Shown: in pieces, positions 37,845 to 46,686 of the stretch | Layout of the letters: each line of letters opens with the position of its first letter | Numbering within the stretch: the stretch's first letter is position 1 | From: Marivivens sp. LCG002 | GTDB taxonomy: Bacteria; Pseudomonadota; Alphaproteobacteria; Rhodobacterales; Rhodobacteraceae | DNA length: 64,000 nt | Reading direction: 5' to 3' | Assembly (NCBI RefSeq): GCF_030264275.1 | Contig: NZ_CP127165.1 | Span: 2,843,501 to 2,907,500, forward strand | The notes under the pieces: model-generated | What the model saw: the letters and a program-made list of their open reading frames with translations, nothing else | What the model was told of the DNA's origin: nothing | Database searches by the model: none | Made by a program: the position numbers and the translations under genes

Positions 37845-40795
37845 TCCATGTCCTCCGGCGCAATCTCGTTTGTTTGGTCCCATTCCCCAAATCGGGCGAG
37901 GTGATCGTAATAGCCTGCTTCTGACTCGGTAAATGGTGCAAGTCGGGCCGTATATCCGCGCTCGAATGTCATCCAAGCATTGATCAGTTGACCGAACTCA
38001 TCCCACACTTGATCTGCGGGATGTTTTTCCAAGGGCGCATTTCGTTCGACCGGATTGCTCCCCAAACCGATGTAAGTTGCAGCCTTTGCGGGTTTTGCCC
38101 CGACCTCTTCGAACGCGCCGCGTTCAACCATTGCTGCTTCGAGCAAAAGCTGTTTGTCGAAATGGATTTGTTGTTTTTCCGATGGAACCGTTCCCGATTT
38201 ATAGTCGTAGATCAGGACTGCTCCGTCTTCGGTCTCATCAATGCGATCCGCGGTTCCTTTGATCATGAAATCAAGGTTATCGAGTTTCAGAAATCCTTTT
38301 GTCTCGAAATATTTGGGTGTTCCCAGTGCGCGCCTTTGTTTTTCACCTTCGATGAACCAAGACGCGACACGCGCAATCCTCGCCCGCCACATCCTCCGAA
38401 TTGTGGGCCATGGGCACTCCGTCTCAAGCGCTGCATCTGTAATTGCGAGCAACGTTTCGAGCGCTGTCGGGTCGTGCGGTTCAACACCAGATTTGATGAA
38501 TTGTTCGAGGATTGAATGGATGACAATCCCGCGTGTGGGCGCGTCGGCGGTTTGAACCAATGGATCGAGCGCGCGAAGGCCCAGAACCTTGTCCGCGTAG
38601 ATCGCGTAGGGATCACGGATTAGGGTTTTGACTTGGGTAACAGAAAGCTCTTTTGGGCGCGCGGCTAACGGAGGGCGAGGCGAGGGGCGTTGATAAGGGG
38701 GGACGCGCTCTTCTACGGTTTCGTTGGCTGCAACATATCCCAAAATTTCGCGCCCTTTGCGCTGCATTTCCTGGAGCGCGACATCACCGCCTTGTTCAGG
38801 GAGGCCGCTCAGCAGGTTCACAAGCCTGTTAAGCCAACGGGATGGGACTGTTTCTGCTTCATCCGATCTGATCGAACGCGAGATCCAGACCTCTTTTCCT
38901 GATACAGCTTGTTCGTAGTCATGCGCAGCAAGACCGATGCGCCTTTCGGGCAATAATAGACCCGCATCGCGGCGCATTTTTCTGTTGAGCCAAGGGTCGG
39001 GTGCAGAGGTTTCGGGCCAGGTTCCATCGTTCATGCTCCCCAGAATGATCAGGTCTGCGGATTGCACGCGTGCCTCGAGTGTGCCTAAAAACTGGATCAT
39101 CGGGTGGACCGTGTCGGGATTTCGGACTTCACCCTTGGAGAGAATTGCACCGAATAGCGACAAGTAATTCCGAGCGGATAGAATTCCGCCGGCGTCCGCA
39201 TGGTCTTCGAGTTCGGTGACGACCTGAAGCGCCTTACGCCCCGCTGCCTCGTCCCAAAGTGCGCCACTTGGTGTAGCGCTCTTTGGTCCCGCTGCCCAAA
39301 GTTCTGCTTTTGCGCGGTGAAAGGCGACGAGTTCTGTCAGATGCGCTTCGACTAACTGCTCGCTGTCTCGCATACATTCTGCAAGCCATTCTCCCCAATC
39401 CCGCAGCCCCTCGTCCCGTTCTGCTTCTTTGCCATTTGACCAGGCGATTATCGTCTCGGGGCTTGGGAACGCAGGGCCGTGACGACGGATATGAAGCTCA
39501 AGTCGGCGCGTGCGCAAAAGATGTTCGCGCCGATCCTCTCGCTTGCTGTGTGTGAGCGGATGCTTGAGGAGCGCCAATAGGTCCTCGGACGTCAGCTTCG
39601 CCCCGATCAATTCACCGACTTGCCGCAAGAATCGACCGGGAGGCGTAAGAGCAAGGGGCTGGCCAGCACTATCATCGGCTTCGATGTTCCATCTGACCAA
39701 AGCCGCGGAAACCTGACGCGTGAGGTTTCGATCAGGCGTGATTAGAGCCGCTTTCTTCCCGTCATCCATTGCCTTGCGCAGAACGAGCGCAATGGCCTCT
39801 GCTTCGATCCGTGGGGAAGGCGCTTCGATCAACGCCACATCTTTCATCGCATGCACAAGATCGCCAAGCGTATGTCCTTCGCTCAGCCATTGGTCGGTAA
39901 CCGGTGCAGGTCTAAGAGAAAGCGAGATGACTTTATTGCGCTCCGGTGAAGGGCAGGGATGGTTGCTCCATGTTGGGACATCGCCTTTGGTCAGCCCTGC
40001 TCTTTCGACAACAATCTTATGCCGGAACTGTGGGTGATCTTCTCCGCCCGTATCGCGGTCCATACTGTCCCAAACCGACGAGGGCATTTCAAAATCAAAA
40101 CCGGGAAGGATCACTGCGCCCTGAGGTAGCTTTGAAACTGCCTCCATCAAGAGCGCGGTCGTGCCCCGCGAACCTGTCGAGCCTGCAACTATTACAGGGT
40201 GGGTCGGAGCTTCGCTCGCCCAAGACTTCAGTAGACGCTGGACGACAAGCCGTTGTCTTGCCTCCTTATCAGGATGCGAGTCCGCGATTTTGTAAAAACC
40301 ACTGATGATGTTGATAAACTTGAGAGCTCGGGCCCAATGTCCGCTTTGGTCTGTGACATCCAGCGCATTGACGCGCTCGGGATCGACACCCTCGCCGTGC
40401 ATTTCGTCCATGAGACCCGCAAGGCTATCGGATAAATCGTAAAGCGATGACTGAGGCGCGAGATCGGGTTCAGTTTCAAGGAGCTTGGCAACAAAGTTTG
40501 TCAGCTCCAACCTGCGTCGCAACGGAGCGATTGCGGGGGGGATATCGGATGCAACAGGCTCATCCGCAAGATCCGTGACGAGTCTCAGTCGTGGAAGCAG
40601 CAGGTTCCCGCGTTCGTCGAACACCTCTTGGATCCTGCGCACCATGCGTTGCGTGTTCAAGAACACTTCGGTGCGGGCAAGAAGGAACGGATCGTCACCC
40701 TTGGTTCGTTCGATCAGCCCGTCTACCAGCGCTGTCGCAAAGTCCACGCCCGGTGCCAAGCCGAAAATGCGCGGCGTCTTACTCGGTTCAAACAT
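37841..40795 (-). CDS. addB: AddB, nuclease-scaffold subunit of AddAB
   Basis: 984 residues. Alphaproteobacterial AddB type. The C-terminal RecB-like nuclease is visible: FMIKGTADRIDETEDGAVLI then YDYKSG, with the catalytic Asp-x-Lys. No Walker A is seen at the N-terminus (MFEPSKTPRIFGLAPGVDF), and the four cysteines that hold the iron-sulfur cluster in Bacillus AddB are not apparent, so helicase activity must come from AddA. Its start overlaps murU by 8 bases. Confidence 0.92.
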   Translation of the reverse strand: MFEPSKTPRIFGLAPGVDFATALVDGLIERTKGDDPFLLARTEVFLNTQRMVRRIQEVFDERGNLLLPRLRLVTDLADEPVASDIPPAIAPLRRRLELTNFVAKLLETEPDLAPQSSLYDLSDSLAGLMDEMHGEGVDPERVNALDVTDQSGHWARALKFINIISGFYKIADSHPDKEARQRLVVQRLLKSWASEAPTHPVIVAGSTGSRGTTALLMEAVSKLPQGAVILPGFDFEMPSSVWDSMDRDTGGEDHPQFRHKIVVERAGLTKGDVPTWSNHPCPSPERNKVISLSLRPAPVTDQWLSEGHTLGDLVHAMKDVALIEAPSPRIEAEAIALVLRKAMDDGKKAALITPDRNLTRQVSAALVRWNIEADDSAGQPLALTPPGRFLRQVGELIGAKLTSEDLLALLKHPLTHSKREDRREHLLRTRRLELHIRRHGPAFPSPETIIAWSNGKEAERDEGLRDWGEWLAECMRDSEQLVEAHLTELVAFHRAKAELWAAGPKSATPSGALWDEAAGRKALQVVTELEDHADAGGILSARNYLSLFGAILSKGEVRNPDTVHPMIQFLGTLEARVQSADLIILGSMNDGTWPETSAPDPWLNRKMRRDAGLLLPERRIGLAAHDYEQAVSGKEVWISRSIRSDEAETVPSRWLNRLVNLLSGLPEQGGDVALQEMQRKGREILGYVAANETVEERVPPYQRPSPRPPLAARPKELSVTQVKTLIRDPYAIYADKVLGLRALDPLVQTADAPTRGIVIHSILEQFIKSGVEPHDPTALETLLAITDAALETECPWPTIRRMWRARIARVASWFIEGEKQRRALGTPKYFETKGFLKLDNLDFMIKGTADRIDETEDGAVLIYDYKSGTVPSEKQQIHFDKQLLLEAAMVERGAFEEVGAKPAKAATYIGLGSNPVERNAPLEKHPADQVWDEFGQLINAWMTFERGYTARLAPFTESEAGYYDHLARFGEWDQTNEIAPEDME

Positions 40796-41474
40796 CAGTT
40801 GCTTCTTTTAACATGTTTTCTGCAATCGCGATGGAGTCGGGCTTTCCGACATCACACCAAAGTCCGTCATAGACCAGTCCGAAAAGCCGCCCCTTCTGGG
40901 CGAGCCGATCCCAATAAAGGTTCGTAGAAAACACCGAGTCTTCAAAGTCCGAAAGTCCCGAAGGATCGATTATTTGACAGCCAGTATAGACAAATCCGTT
41001 CCCGCGCCGAATTTCACCGTTCCCGCCAAGTTCAAAGTCACCTTTGCCCGAATATCCGCGGGCTTTAGACGTAGGAACAAGGAGTAGCAGCGCATCCATC
41101 TTGGAGTGCTCCCAATGTTTATCGAGCTTTTGAAAGGGATTTTCTCCTTTCCAGACTGCATCTGTGTTCATTGTGAAAAGCGGAGCGACCCCTAAGATTG
41201 CTGTAGCTGCCTTCAGTCCGCCACCGGTTTCCAAAAGTTTTTCTCTTTCGTCAAAAATCACAAAGTTCCGCGTCGCAGGATGTTCTTTGATCTGATCTGC
41301 AAGGTAATGGATATTCGTCGCGAACTTCGTGATCCCAGCCGCTCTTGCTGGATCTATTGCATGCTCCAATAGGGTTTTGCCCGCGAGTTCGATCAACGGC
41401 TTCGGGCGATCTTCGGTAAGGGGTCTCATTCGGGTCCCCAATCCAGCCGCGTAAAAGAAAGCTGTTTCAATCAT
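40788..41474 (-). CDS. murU: nucleotidyltransferase, MurU-like (MurNAc-1-phosphate uridylyltransferase)
   Basis: 228 residues. Sugar-1-phosphate nucleotidyltransferase: FYAAGLGTRMRPLTEDRPKP (Gx-GT-R...KP nucleotide motif), TMNTDAVWKGENP, and DVGKPDSI near the end. Placed directly after an AmgK-type kinase, the pair matches the MurNAc recycling route in which AmgK phosphorylates MurNAc and MurU makes UDP-MurNAc, bypassing fosfomycin-sensitive MurA. The function is inferred from this pairing. Start ATG 41474, overlapping the kinase gene by 8 bases. Confidence 0.82.
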   Translation of the reverse strand: MIETAFFYAAGLGTRMRPLTEDRPKPLIELAGKTLLEHAIDPARAAGITKFATNIHYLADQIKEHPATRNFVIFDEREKLLETGGGLKAATAILGVAPLFTMNTDAVWKGENPFQKLDKHWEHSKMDALLLLVPTSKARGYSGKGDFELGGNGEIRRGNGFVYTGCQIIDPSGLSDFEDSVFSTNLYWDRLAQKGRLFGLVYDGLWCDVGKPDSIAIAENMLKEATDV

Positions 41475-42399
41475 ATTGTTTGATTTCTTGCTCCAAATGC
41501 CTTGCAAGCTCGGCGAGGTGCGGGTGTTTTAAATCTTCTTTGAGATAAGCAACCATACGCGGGATAAAGGGCCGATACTTTGTTTTTCCGTCCCGAACTT
41601 CCAACCGCTTGAATATTCCAAGAATTCGAAGCGCACGTTGGACCGAAATTGTGGCAAAAGCCTTTTCGAAGTCATTCGGATTCATTTGCGATGCATTCAG
41701 GAATTCTGACTTCGCCGCGCGAATGGTCGAAGGTTTCACATCACGCCTCGCATCTCGCAAAAGAGAGACTAGATCATAGAGGGGATGGGTCAGAACGGCG
41801 TCCTGAAAGTCAAGCAGTCCGATCCGATCGAGGCCCGCTTTCTCGGGTCGCCAGATGATGTTCTCTGCGTGTAGATCACGAAGCGATAGGACGCGCGGAT
41901 ATGGTTCAAGGGTGTGCCACGCCTCCTCCAAGGACTCTAAAGCGCCTTGGCCAAGACCAGGCGCGCACCATTCGGTGAAAAGTTCAGCGAGAGTCCGCGC
42001 TTTCTTTGCGTCTAGCAAAGGCAAGTCCCATGTCGGTGAAATCGTCTGAATTCGCGCAATCGCTTGGACAGTCCAGAGGTAAATTTTCTCCTCATCTTGC
42101 GGGAAAAGCCCAATGTGATCTGCCGCATGCATCTGACCCAAATCTTCGAGCAGCAATAGGCCGCCTTTCCGCGCCAGAACTTTCGGAGCGGATAAACCAT
42201 TGCCCACAAGTAGTTCCGACATTTTGACGAAGGATTCGACTGATGCGTCAGGCTCCGAGACCATGGCGATCAAAGTCGACGAACCATCTCTGAGACGCAA
42301 ATAATGCCGGCTTGACGCGTCTTGTGGCAATCGTTCGCGAGCCCAATCACCAACACCCGTCTGATCCAAGAAATCATCGATCTGCTCGAGATCACTCAA
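41467..42399 (-). CDS. amgK: aminoglycoside phosphotransferase-like kinase, probable MurNAc/GlcNAc kinase AmgK
   Basis: 310 residues. Kinase fold of the aminoglycoside phosphotransferase family: catalytic loop LSLRDLHAENIIW and metal-binding GLLDFQDAVLTHPLYDLVSL. These, with RHYLRL early on, fit AmgK, which phosphorylates the anomeric position of MurNAc released from the wall. It is encoded between tsaE (8-base overlap) and the MurU-like gene (8-base overlap). Older annotation might call it only a phosphotransferase. Confidence 0.82.
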   Translation of the reverse strand: MSDLEQIDDFLDQTGVGDWARERLPQDASSRHYLRLRDGSSTLIAMVSEPDASVESFVKMSELLVGNGLSAPKVLARKGGLLLLEDLGQMHAADHIGLFPQDEEKIYLWTVQAIARIQTISPTWDLPLLDAKKARTLAELFTEWCAPGLGQGALESLEEAWHTLEPYPRVLSLRDLHAENIIWRPEKAGLDRIGLLDFQDAVLTHPLYDLVSLLRDARRDVKPSTIRAAKSEFLNASQMNPNDFEKAFATISVQRALRILGIFKRLEVRDGKTKYRPFIPRMVAYLKEDLKHPHLAELARHLEQEIKQYD

Positions 42400-42856
42400 T
42401 CACGTTCTCCAGACGATTCAACCATGTAGAGGAGCCAAAGGCCACGACTTTGTGCTCGGTTTCACCTGCGGTGAAGTGCAGGCGAAGCGCAGTTTCGGGG
42501 CAAAGATCGCCAAGCCTATCCGGCCATTCGATCAGGCAAATCGCCTCTTCGAAGGCTTCGTCGAGCCCAAGTTCGATGGCCTCGTCCGGTGAGGTCAGAC
42601 GATAGAGGTCACAGTGCCAGATTTCCCCAATTTTTGTGCTATAGGATTGAACAATGGTAAATGTCGGAGACGGAACGTCTTCGGGATAGCCAAGAAGATG
42701 CAGGATGGCTGCTCTTGCAAAGAACGTCTTGCCTGCTCCGATATCCCCTTCGAGCAAGACGACGTCACCAACGCCGAGGAGATCGGCAATTTTCTGGGCA
42801 AAAGATCTGCTCTCGTCTTCTGTCCTAAGACGGCGGGAAAAAAGGGCGTGTTCCAT
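42392..42856 (-). CDS. tsaE: TsaE, ATPase for tRNA threonylcarbamoyladenosine synthesis
   Basis: 154 residues from ATG 42856; a GTG 9 bases upstream (42865) is possible, and neither has a clear ribosome site. TsaE is a P-loop protein (VLLEGDIGAGKTFFARAAI) that works with TsaB, TsaC and TsaD to make t6A37 in tRNA. SPTFTIVQSY and HCDLYRLTSPDEAIELG are family motifs. tsaD lies 9 kb to the right. It heads the tsaE-amgK-murU-addB-addA run. Confidence 0.92.
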   Translation of the reverse strand: MEHALFSRRLRTEDESRSFAQKIADLLGVGDVVLLEGDIGAGKTFFARAAILHLLGYPEDVPSPTFTIVQSYSTKIGEIWHCDLYRLTSPDEAIELGLDEAFEEAICLIEWPDRLGDLCPETALRLHFTAGETEHKVVAFGSSTWLNRLENVIE

Positions 42857-42898
42857 GAGGTGCACAGTATTGCATGGGACTGTCGCCGCAAGTCCAGA

Positions 42899-44491
42899 TC
42901 ACGCGCGAAGGTGTTGCGACGGCGAAGGTTCGATCCAGTCAGGCCGCGGCGCATCTTGCAACTTGCTCCGGAATTTGACCATGGATTTCCCGTTCTTGAG
43001 TAGAGTTATGCGGCACTCCAATCGCCGACCGGCTTGAAGCCTGATTTGCACCGGTTCGATTTTGGTCGCACTCGTCTGGAAAATAGCATCGCGGATAAGA
43101 TTCCAGTGGGGATTTTCGTCGCATTTGCTTTGCCAATGACGAACGCTTTCAAAGACGCTCTCGTGATCGACAAAATAGTCCGGCTCGCCATACCACAAAC
43201 GGCGATAAGCCGCATTTGTCAGGTTGAGCTCCCCCGATTGATCAAAGACTGCAACTGCTTCGGGGAGCTGGTCCAAGACCGTTTGCGCTGTTTCGATTTT
43301 CTCGCGGAATTTGCGGCTTGAAGCGATTTCAGAGCTGACGTCCTCCCAGATGAAGGCGATAGCACCGTTTGGGTGTGGACGCCCAGTGACCCGAAATATC
43401 CGTCCATCTGGCAAATCCCAATTCTCGCAGTAGGTTCCATCGATCGCCGATGTCTCAAGATGCGAAACCGTCTCGCGCCAGGATCGATAGTTCCGCGGCT
43501 CCGGGAAGATCCTGTTTTCGCGAAGCCTATCAAGGAGCGCCTGAATATCCGGCTGCGATGACAGAAAGTTGAAGGAAAGCCCCGTTAGATCCGAAAGTGC
43601 GGGGTTGAAAATCATGAGTTGCCTGTTCTTGTCGAAGACGGCGAGACCGACAGAAAGTTCGGCAAAAATTCTGGAAAGAGTATGAACAAAGTTCTTTTGA
43701 CTTTGTTCGGCCTGAACAAGCGGATCGATATCCGTTGCAAAGCGCATACAGCGATCTTCGCGCATCGCACTTGTCACGTCGAACCAGCGACATGTGGTGG
43801 ACTCGACTTTGTAGGCTGCTACCCGCTCGCGAATATTGGGCTCGACAGGTGATGGAACAGTAAGCTCGTTGAAAATACGGATCGGCGGCCAGGCATGTTT
43901 CGGATGACCGAGATCGTTGGCAAGCCGCAAGTAGGCGGCGTTTGCCCAAGTGATTACTCCGTCCTCTTCTTCCCAGATCGGTTGCGGGGACGTCTCCGCG
44001 ATTGCACGCAACGCGTGAATTTCAGCCTCAATCGCTTCAAGTTCTAGCGGCTCATGCGTGTGGGTATGGTCTTGAACCGGCCCGCTAGAGTATGTGAGGC
44101 GTGCGACCCCGTTCCAATACTCTGCAATCAGAATTGTGTCGGGATGCAGCGGGGACTGTATGACCTTGGTGCGCTCTTCGGCCAAAGTTTCGAGCGACGT
44201 GCGTAATCTTGGAAAGGTCGGTGAAAACAGCCTTAAGAAACACTCGAAGTCCGTGTCTTTCTTGTTCAGATGCCGCGTAAACATAGCTTTGGCCCTTGCC
44301 GAAGCGTCGACAAGATTTTCGTTGTCAAAGATGAAGGTGACAGATTGCTCTGCTTCTTTCATCAAGATGCGTCGAGAGACGACCTTTTCCGAAAAGAAGA
44401 GACCCAAAAAAGCGCCCGTGAGCGTAATTGCGCCGAAGGTGACGCCCAGGTAAATCCAGAACTCAAAAGTTTGTGACACGGGAGTAACCAA
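42899..44491 (-). CDS. membrane-anchored multi-PAS protein without kinase domain (DivL-like?)
   Basis: 530 residues. One N-terminal membrane span (YLGVTFGAITLTGAFLGLFF) is followed by PAS-like modules: roughly 150-250 (ALRAIAETSPQPIWEEEDGV), 275-390 (LSVGLAVFDKNRQLMIFNPA) and 395-500 (DQLPEAVAVFDQSGELNLTN). After the last PAS the chain ends; there is no histidine-kinase phosphoacceptor, no ATPase domain and no GGDEF. The pattern recalls the PAS protein named DivL in Rhodobacter capsulatus, a CtrA regulator, but that identity is inference. It ends 42 bases before tsaE; its upstream neighbour is regB (48 bases). Confidence 0.8.
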   Translation of the reverse strand: MVTPVSQTFEFWIYLGVTFGAITLTGAFLGLFFSEKVVSRRILMKEAEQSVTFIFDNENLVDASARAKAMFTRHLNKKDTDFECFLRLFSPTFPRLRTSLETLAEERTKVIQSPLHPDTILIAEYWNGVARLTYSSGPVQDHTHTHEPLELEAIEAEIHALRAIAETSPQPIWEEEDGVITWANAAYLRLANDLGHPKHAWPPIRIFNELTVPSPVEPNIRERVAAYKVESTTCRWFDVTSAMREDRCMRFATDIDPLVQAEQSQKNFVHTLSRIFAELSVGLAVFDKNRQLMIFNPALSDLTGLSFNFLSSQPDIQALLDRLRENRIFPEPRNYRSWRETVSHLETSAIDGTYCENWDLPDGRIFRVTGRPHPNGAIAFIWEDVSSEIASSRKFREKIETAQTVLDQLPEAVAVFDQSGELNLTNAAYRRLWYGEPDYFVDHESVFESVRHWQSKCDENPHWNLIRDAIFQTSATKIEPVQIRLQAGRRLECRITLLKNGKSMVKFRSKLQDAPRPDWIEPSPSQHLRA

Positions 44492-44539
44492 CTCTGTTGT
44501 TGCGAAACCAAAGTTTCGAGAGAGTCGGTTAATCCAAGG

Positions 44540-45922
44540 TTAAACTTGGAACGGTTGGTTTTCTCCAAGCGCGTCGTATCTGTTACCGGGCGGATCAAGT
44601 CTGTCTCGTGGCCATTCCACTGTAACGATGGCTCCGCCTGTCGCCTCGCCCATAGCAAAACCACCACCGTTCGAGAAAGAAAGCCTTGCCCCGGATCTCT
44701 CCAACAAGGTTTTGGCGATAAAAAGCCCCAGCCCCATCCCCTCATAACCGGGACGCATCTTTCGATCTTCGCTCTGCCGACGTCTGCTCATGAAGGGGTT
44801 ACCGATGCGGCCGATCACTGAGGCGGGAAAACCTGAACCGTTGTCGGCAATCCGCAAAGTGATGATGGTTTCGTTCCAATCCATTTCCACTTCCACCTTA
44901 GATTCGGCAAAATCGACAGCGTTCTGGATCAGGTTTCGAAGCCCATGGAGGACCTCGGGCCGTCTCTCGACTACAGGTTGGTGCTTGGGGTGATCGGTTT
45001 CGGGTGACACAGAGAACTCGATAAGTTTTCCGCGTGACATGTGCGGCTCTGCAGCTTCTTTCACCAATGCTTCGATCGGCACACGGCGAATATGAAGATC
45101 GTCTTTACCTGCCCGACCCATCGAACGCAGAATGTCGCGGCATCTGTCTGCCTGTTCTTTGATGAGAAGTACATCCTCACGGAGCGCTTCGTTGTCTTCT
45201 ACTTCGTCAAGTAGCTCGCTGCTCACAAGTTTGATCGTCGCGAGCGGTGTCCCCAACTCGTGCGCTGCGGCCGCGACAACCCCGCCCAAATCCGTGAGCT
45301 TTTGCTCTCGGGCGAGCGCCATTTGTGTGGCAAAGAGTGCATCGCTCATGTTGTGCATTTCAGCGGTGATTTGCCGCGCATAAAGGCCAAGAAAGATGAT
45401 GCCTGTCATCAATGAGAGCCAGAAGCCGAACAAAAACAGCTTTGGCAGCTCGAGTGTCGTGCCGAACGAACTCGAAAGAGGAAGGTGGAACCGCGCAAGC
45501 GTCGTTACGATAATAATCGCAACGATGCCGATGATTACGGTGGAGTTCAGCCTGAGGAAAGTTGCCGATATCGTTACGGGAGCGAGTACAAGAAGTGCAA
45601 AGGGATTGTTCAACCCGCCTGTGAGATAAAGCAAAAGACCAAGTTGCAATAAATCGAAGAGCAACATGAGAAAGGCCTCTCGCTCCGAGAGCCGTTTGTT
45701 CTCTGGGTAAAGAAAAGTTGAAAACAGGTTCGCAACGATTGATGCGCCGACCGCCATAGCGGTCATTCCCACCTCGAACTGGAAGTCATAGACCTGAACT
45801 GCTGTCAGAATTGCAAGGCTTTGACCTACAATCGCAATCCAACGCAGTACCACGAGGGTGTGCAGCCTGACCCAATTGGACCTTTCGCGGTGTTCGAGAA
45901 CGTCTGGTTCGGTCGGGCTCAT
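44540..45922 (-). CDS. regB: redox-sensing histidine kinase RegB/PrrB
   Basis: 460 residues from ATG 45922, which has AGGAG 6 bases upstream; a longer reading to 45967 lacks this. Six membrane spans occupy about residues 22-182. The quinone-binding heptad GGLNNPF is at 102-108, the phosphorylated His221 in AAAAHELGTPLATIK, the redox-active Cys261 in DRCRDILRSMGRAGKDD, and the ATPase boxes follow (NLIQNAVDFA, DNGSGFP, GMGLGLFIAK). It signals redox state to RegA, controlling photosynthesis, respiration and carbon/nitrogen fixation genes in relatives. Divergent from senC. Confidence 0.95.
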   Translation of the reverse strand: MSPTEPDVLEHRERSNWVRLHTLVVLRWIAIVGQSLAILTAVQVYDFQFEVGMTAMAVGASIVANLFSTFLYPENKRLSEREAFLMLLFDLLQLGLLLYLTGGLNNPFALLVLAPVTISATFLRLNSTVIIGIVAIIIVTTLARFHLPLSSSFGTTLELPKLFLFGFWLSLMTGIIFLGLYARQITAEMHNMSDALFATQMALAREQKLTDLGGVVAAAAHELGTPLATIKLVSSELLDEVEDNEALREDVLLIKEQADRCRDILRSMGRAGKDDLHIRRVPIEALVKEAAEPHMSRGKLIEFSVSPETDHPKHQPVVERRPEVLHGLRNLIQNAVDFAESKVEVEMDWNETIITLRIADNGSGFPASVIGRIGNPFMSRRRQSEDRKMRPGYEGMGLGLFIAKTLLERSGARLSFSNGGGFAMGEATGGAIVTVEWPRDRLDPPGNRYDALGENQPFQV

Positions 45923-45932
45923 GGCCGCTCCT

Positions 45933-45946
45933 GTTGTATATGCAAC
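45933..45946. promoter_or_regulatory. imperfect palindrome between regB and senC
   Basis: GTTGTATATGCAAC: the outer GTTG/CAAC arms pair exactly around an AT-rich centre. It sits 10 bases upstream of the regB ATG in the 85-base divergent gap, so it could be an operator, but no known consensus was matched. Confidence 0.4.
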
Positions 45947-46007
45947 GTTTCTATTGTTATTTGCCACATGCTACGGGATCAATCCGTCAGTCGAACAGGA
46001 GCCAACC

Positions 46008-46631
46008 ATGCGATCAATGATAGCTGTTACGGCAACCGCTACCGTCGCCCTCTGCGTAACTGCGGGGGTGCTTGCCATTACGATTTTCAGGCCGGATCCC
46101 GAGTATGCTCAATGCGGGGCGGCTCAGGTTGCAGGTGGCGCAATCGGTGGCCCGTTCGAGCTTTTGGACAAGAACGGAGCCGTCGTCACAGATCAGGACG
46201 TCATAACGGGACCTTCGATCCTCTATTTCGGCTATACGTTCTGCCCCGACGTTTGCCCGCTAGATAATTTGCGCAACGTCGACGCCACGGCGCTCCTTGC
46301 AGAACGAGGGTATGACGTCACCCCAATTTTTATTTCGATTGATCCTGAACGGGACACACCGAAAGTCGTTGGCGAGTTTGCGGCGAATTTCGATGCGAAT
46401 ATGATCGGCCTTACAGGAAGCCCCGAACAGGTGGCCGCCGCATCCAAGGCCTATAAGACCTACTACAAAAAACAGGACGGCGATCCTGACTACTATCTCG
46501 TTGACCACTCGACGATGGCTTATTTCAATATTCCCGGCCTCGGTGTCATCGACTTTTTCCGTCGGGACGACACTGCCGAGGCGGTCGCTGATCGCGTTGC
46601 TTGCCTCATAGATCAGACCAGTTCGAATTGA
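46008..46631 (+). CDS. senC: SCO1/SenC/PrrC copper chaperone-like protein
   Basis: 207 residues from ATG 46008, with AACAGGAG upstream. An N-terminal anchor or signal (MIAVTATATVALCVTAGVLA) is followed by a thioredoxin-like SCO domain with the copper motif CPDVCPL and a distal His in VDHSTMAYF. SCO proteins help assemble the copper centre of cytochrome oxidase, and in Rhodobacter affect RegB signalling. Encoded between regB and regA as in R. capsulatus. Confidence 0.93.
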   Translation: MRSMIAVTATATVALCVTAGVLAITIFRPDPEYAQCGAAQVAGGAIGGPFELLDKNGAVVTDQDVITGPSILYFGYTFCPDVCPLDNLRNVDATALLAERGYDVTPIFISIDPERDTPKVVGEFAANFDANMIGLTGSPEQVAAASKAYKTYYKKQDGDPDYYLVDHSTMAYFNIPGLGVIDFFRRDDTAEAVADRVACLIDQTSSN

Positions 46632-46686
46632 CCTGAGGGGATGAGGGCTATACCTGTTGAAAAATGGATAGATTGGGAAAAGCCGA

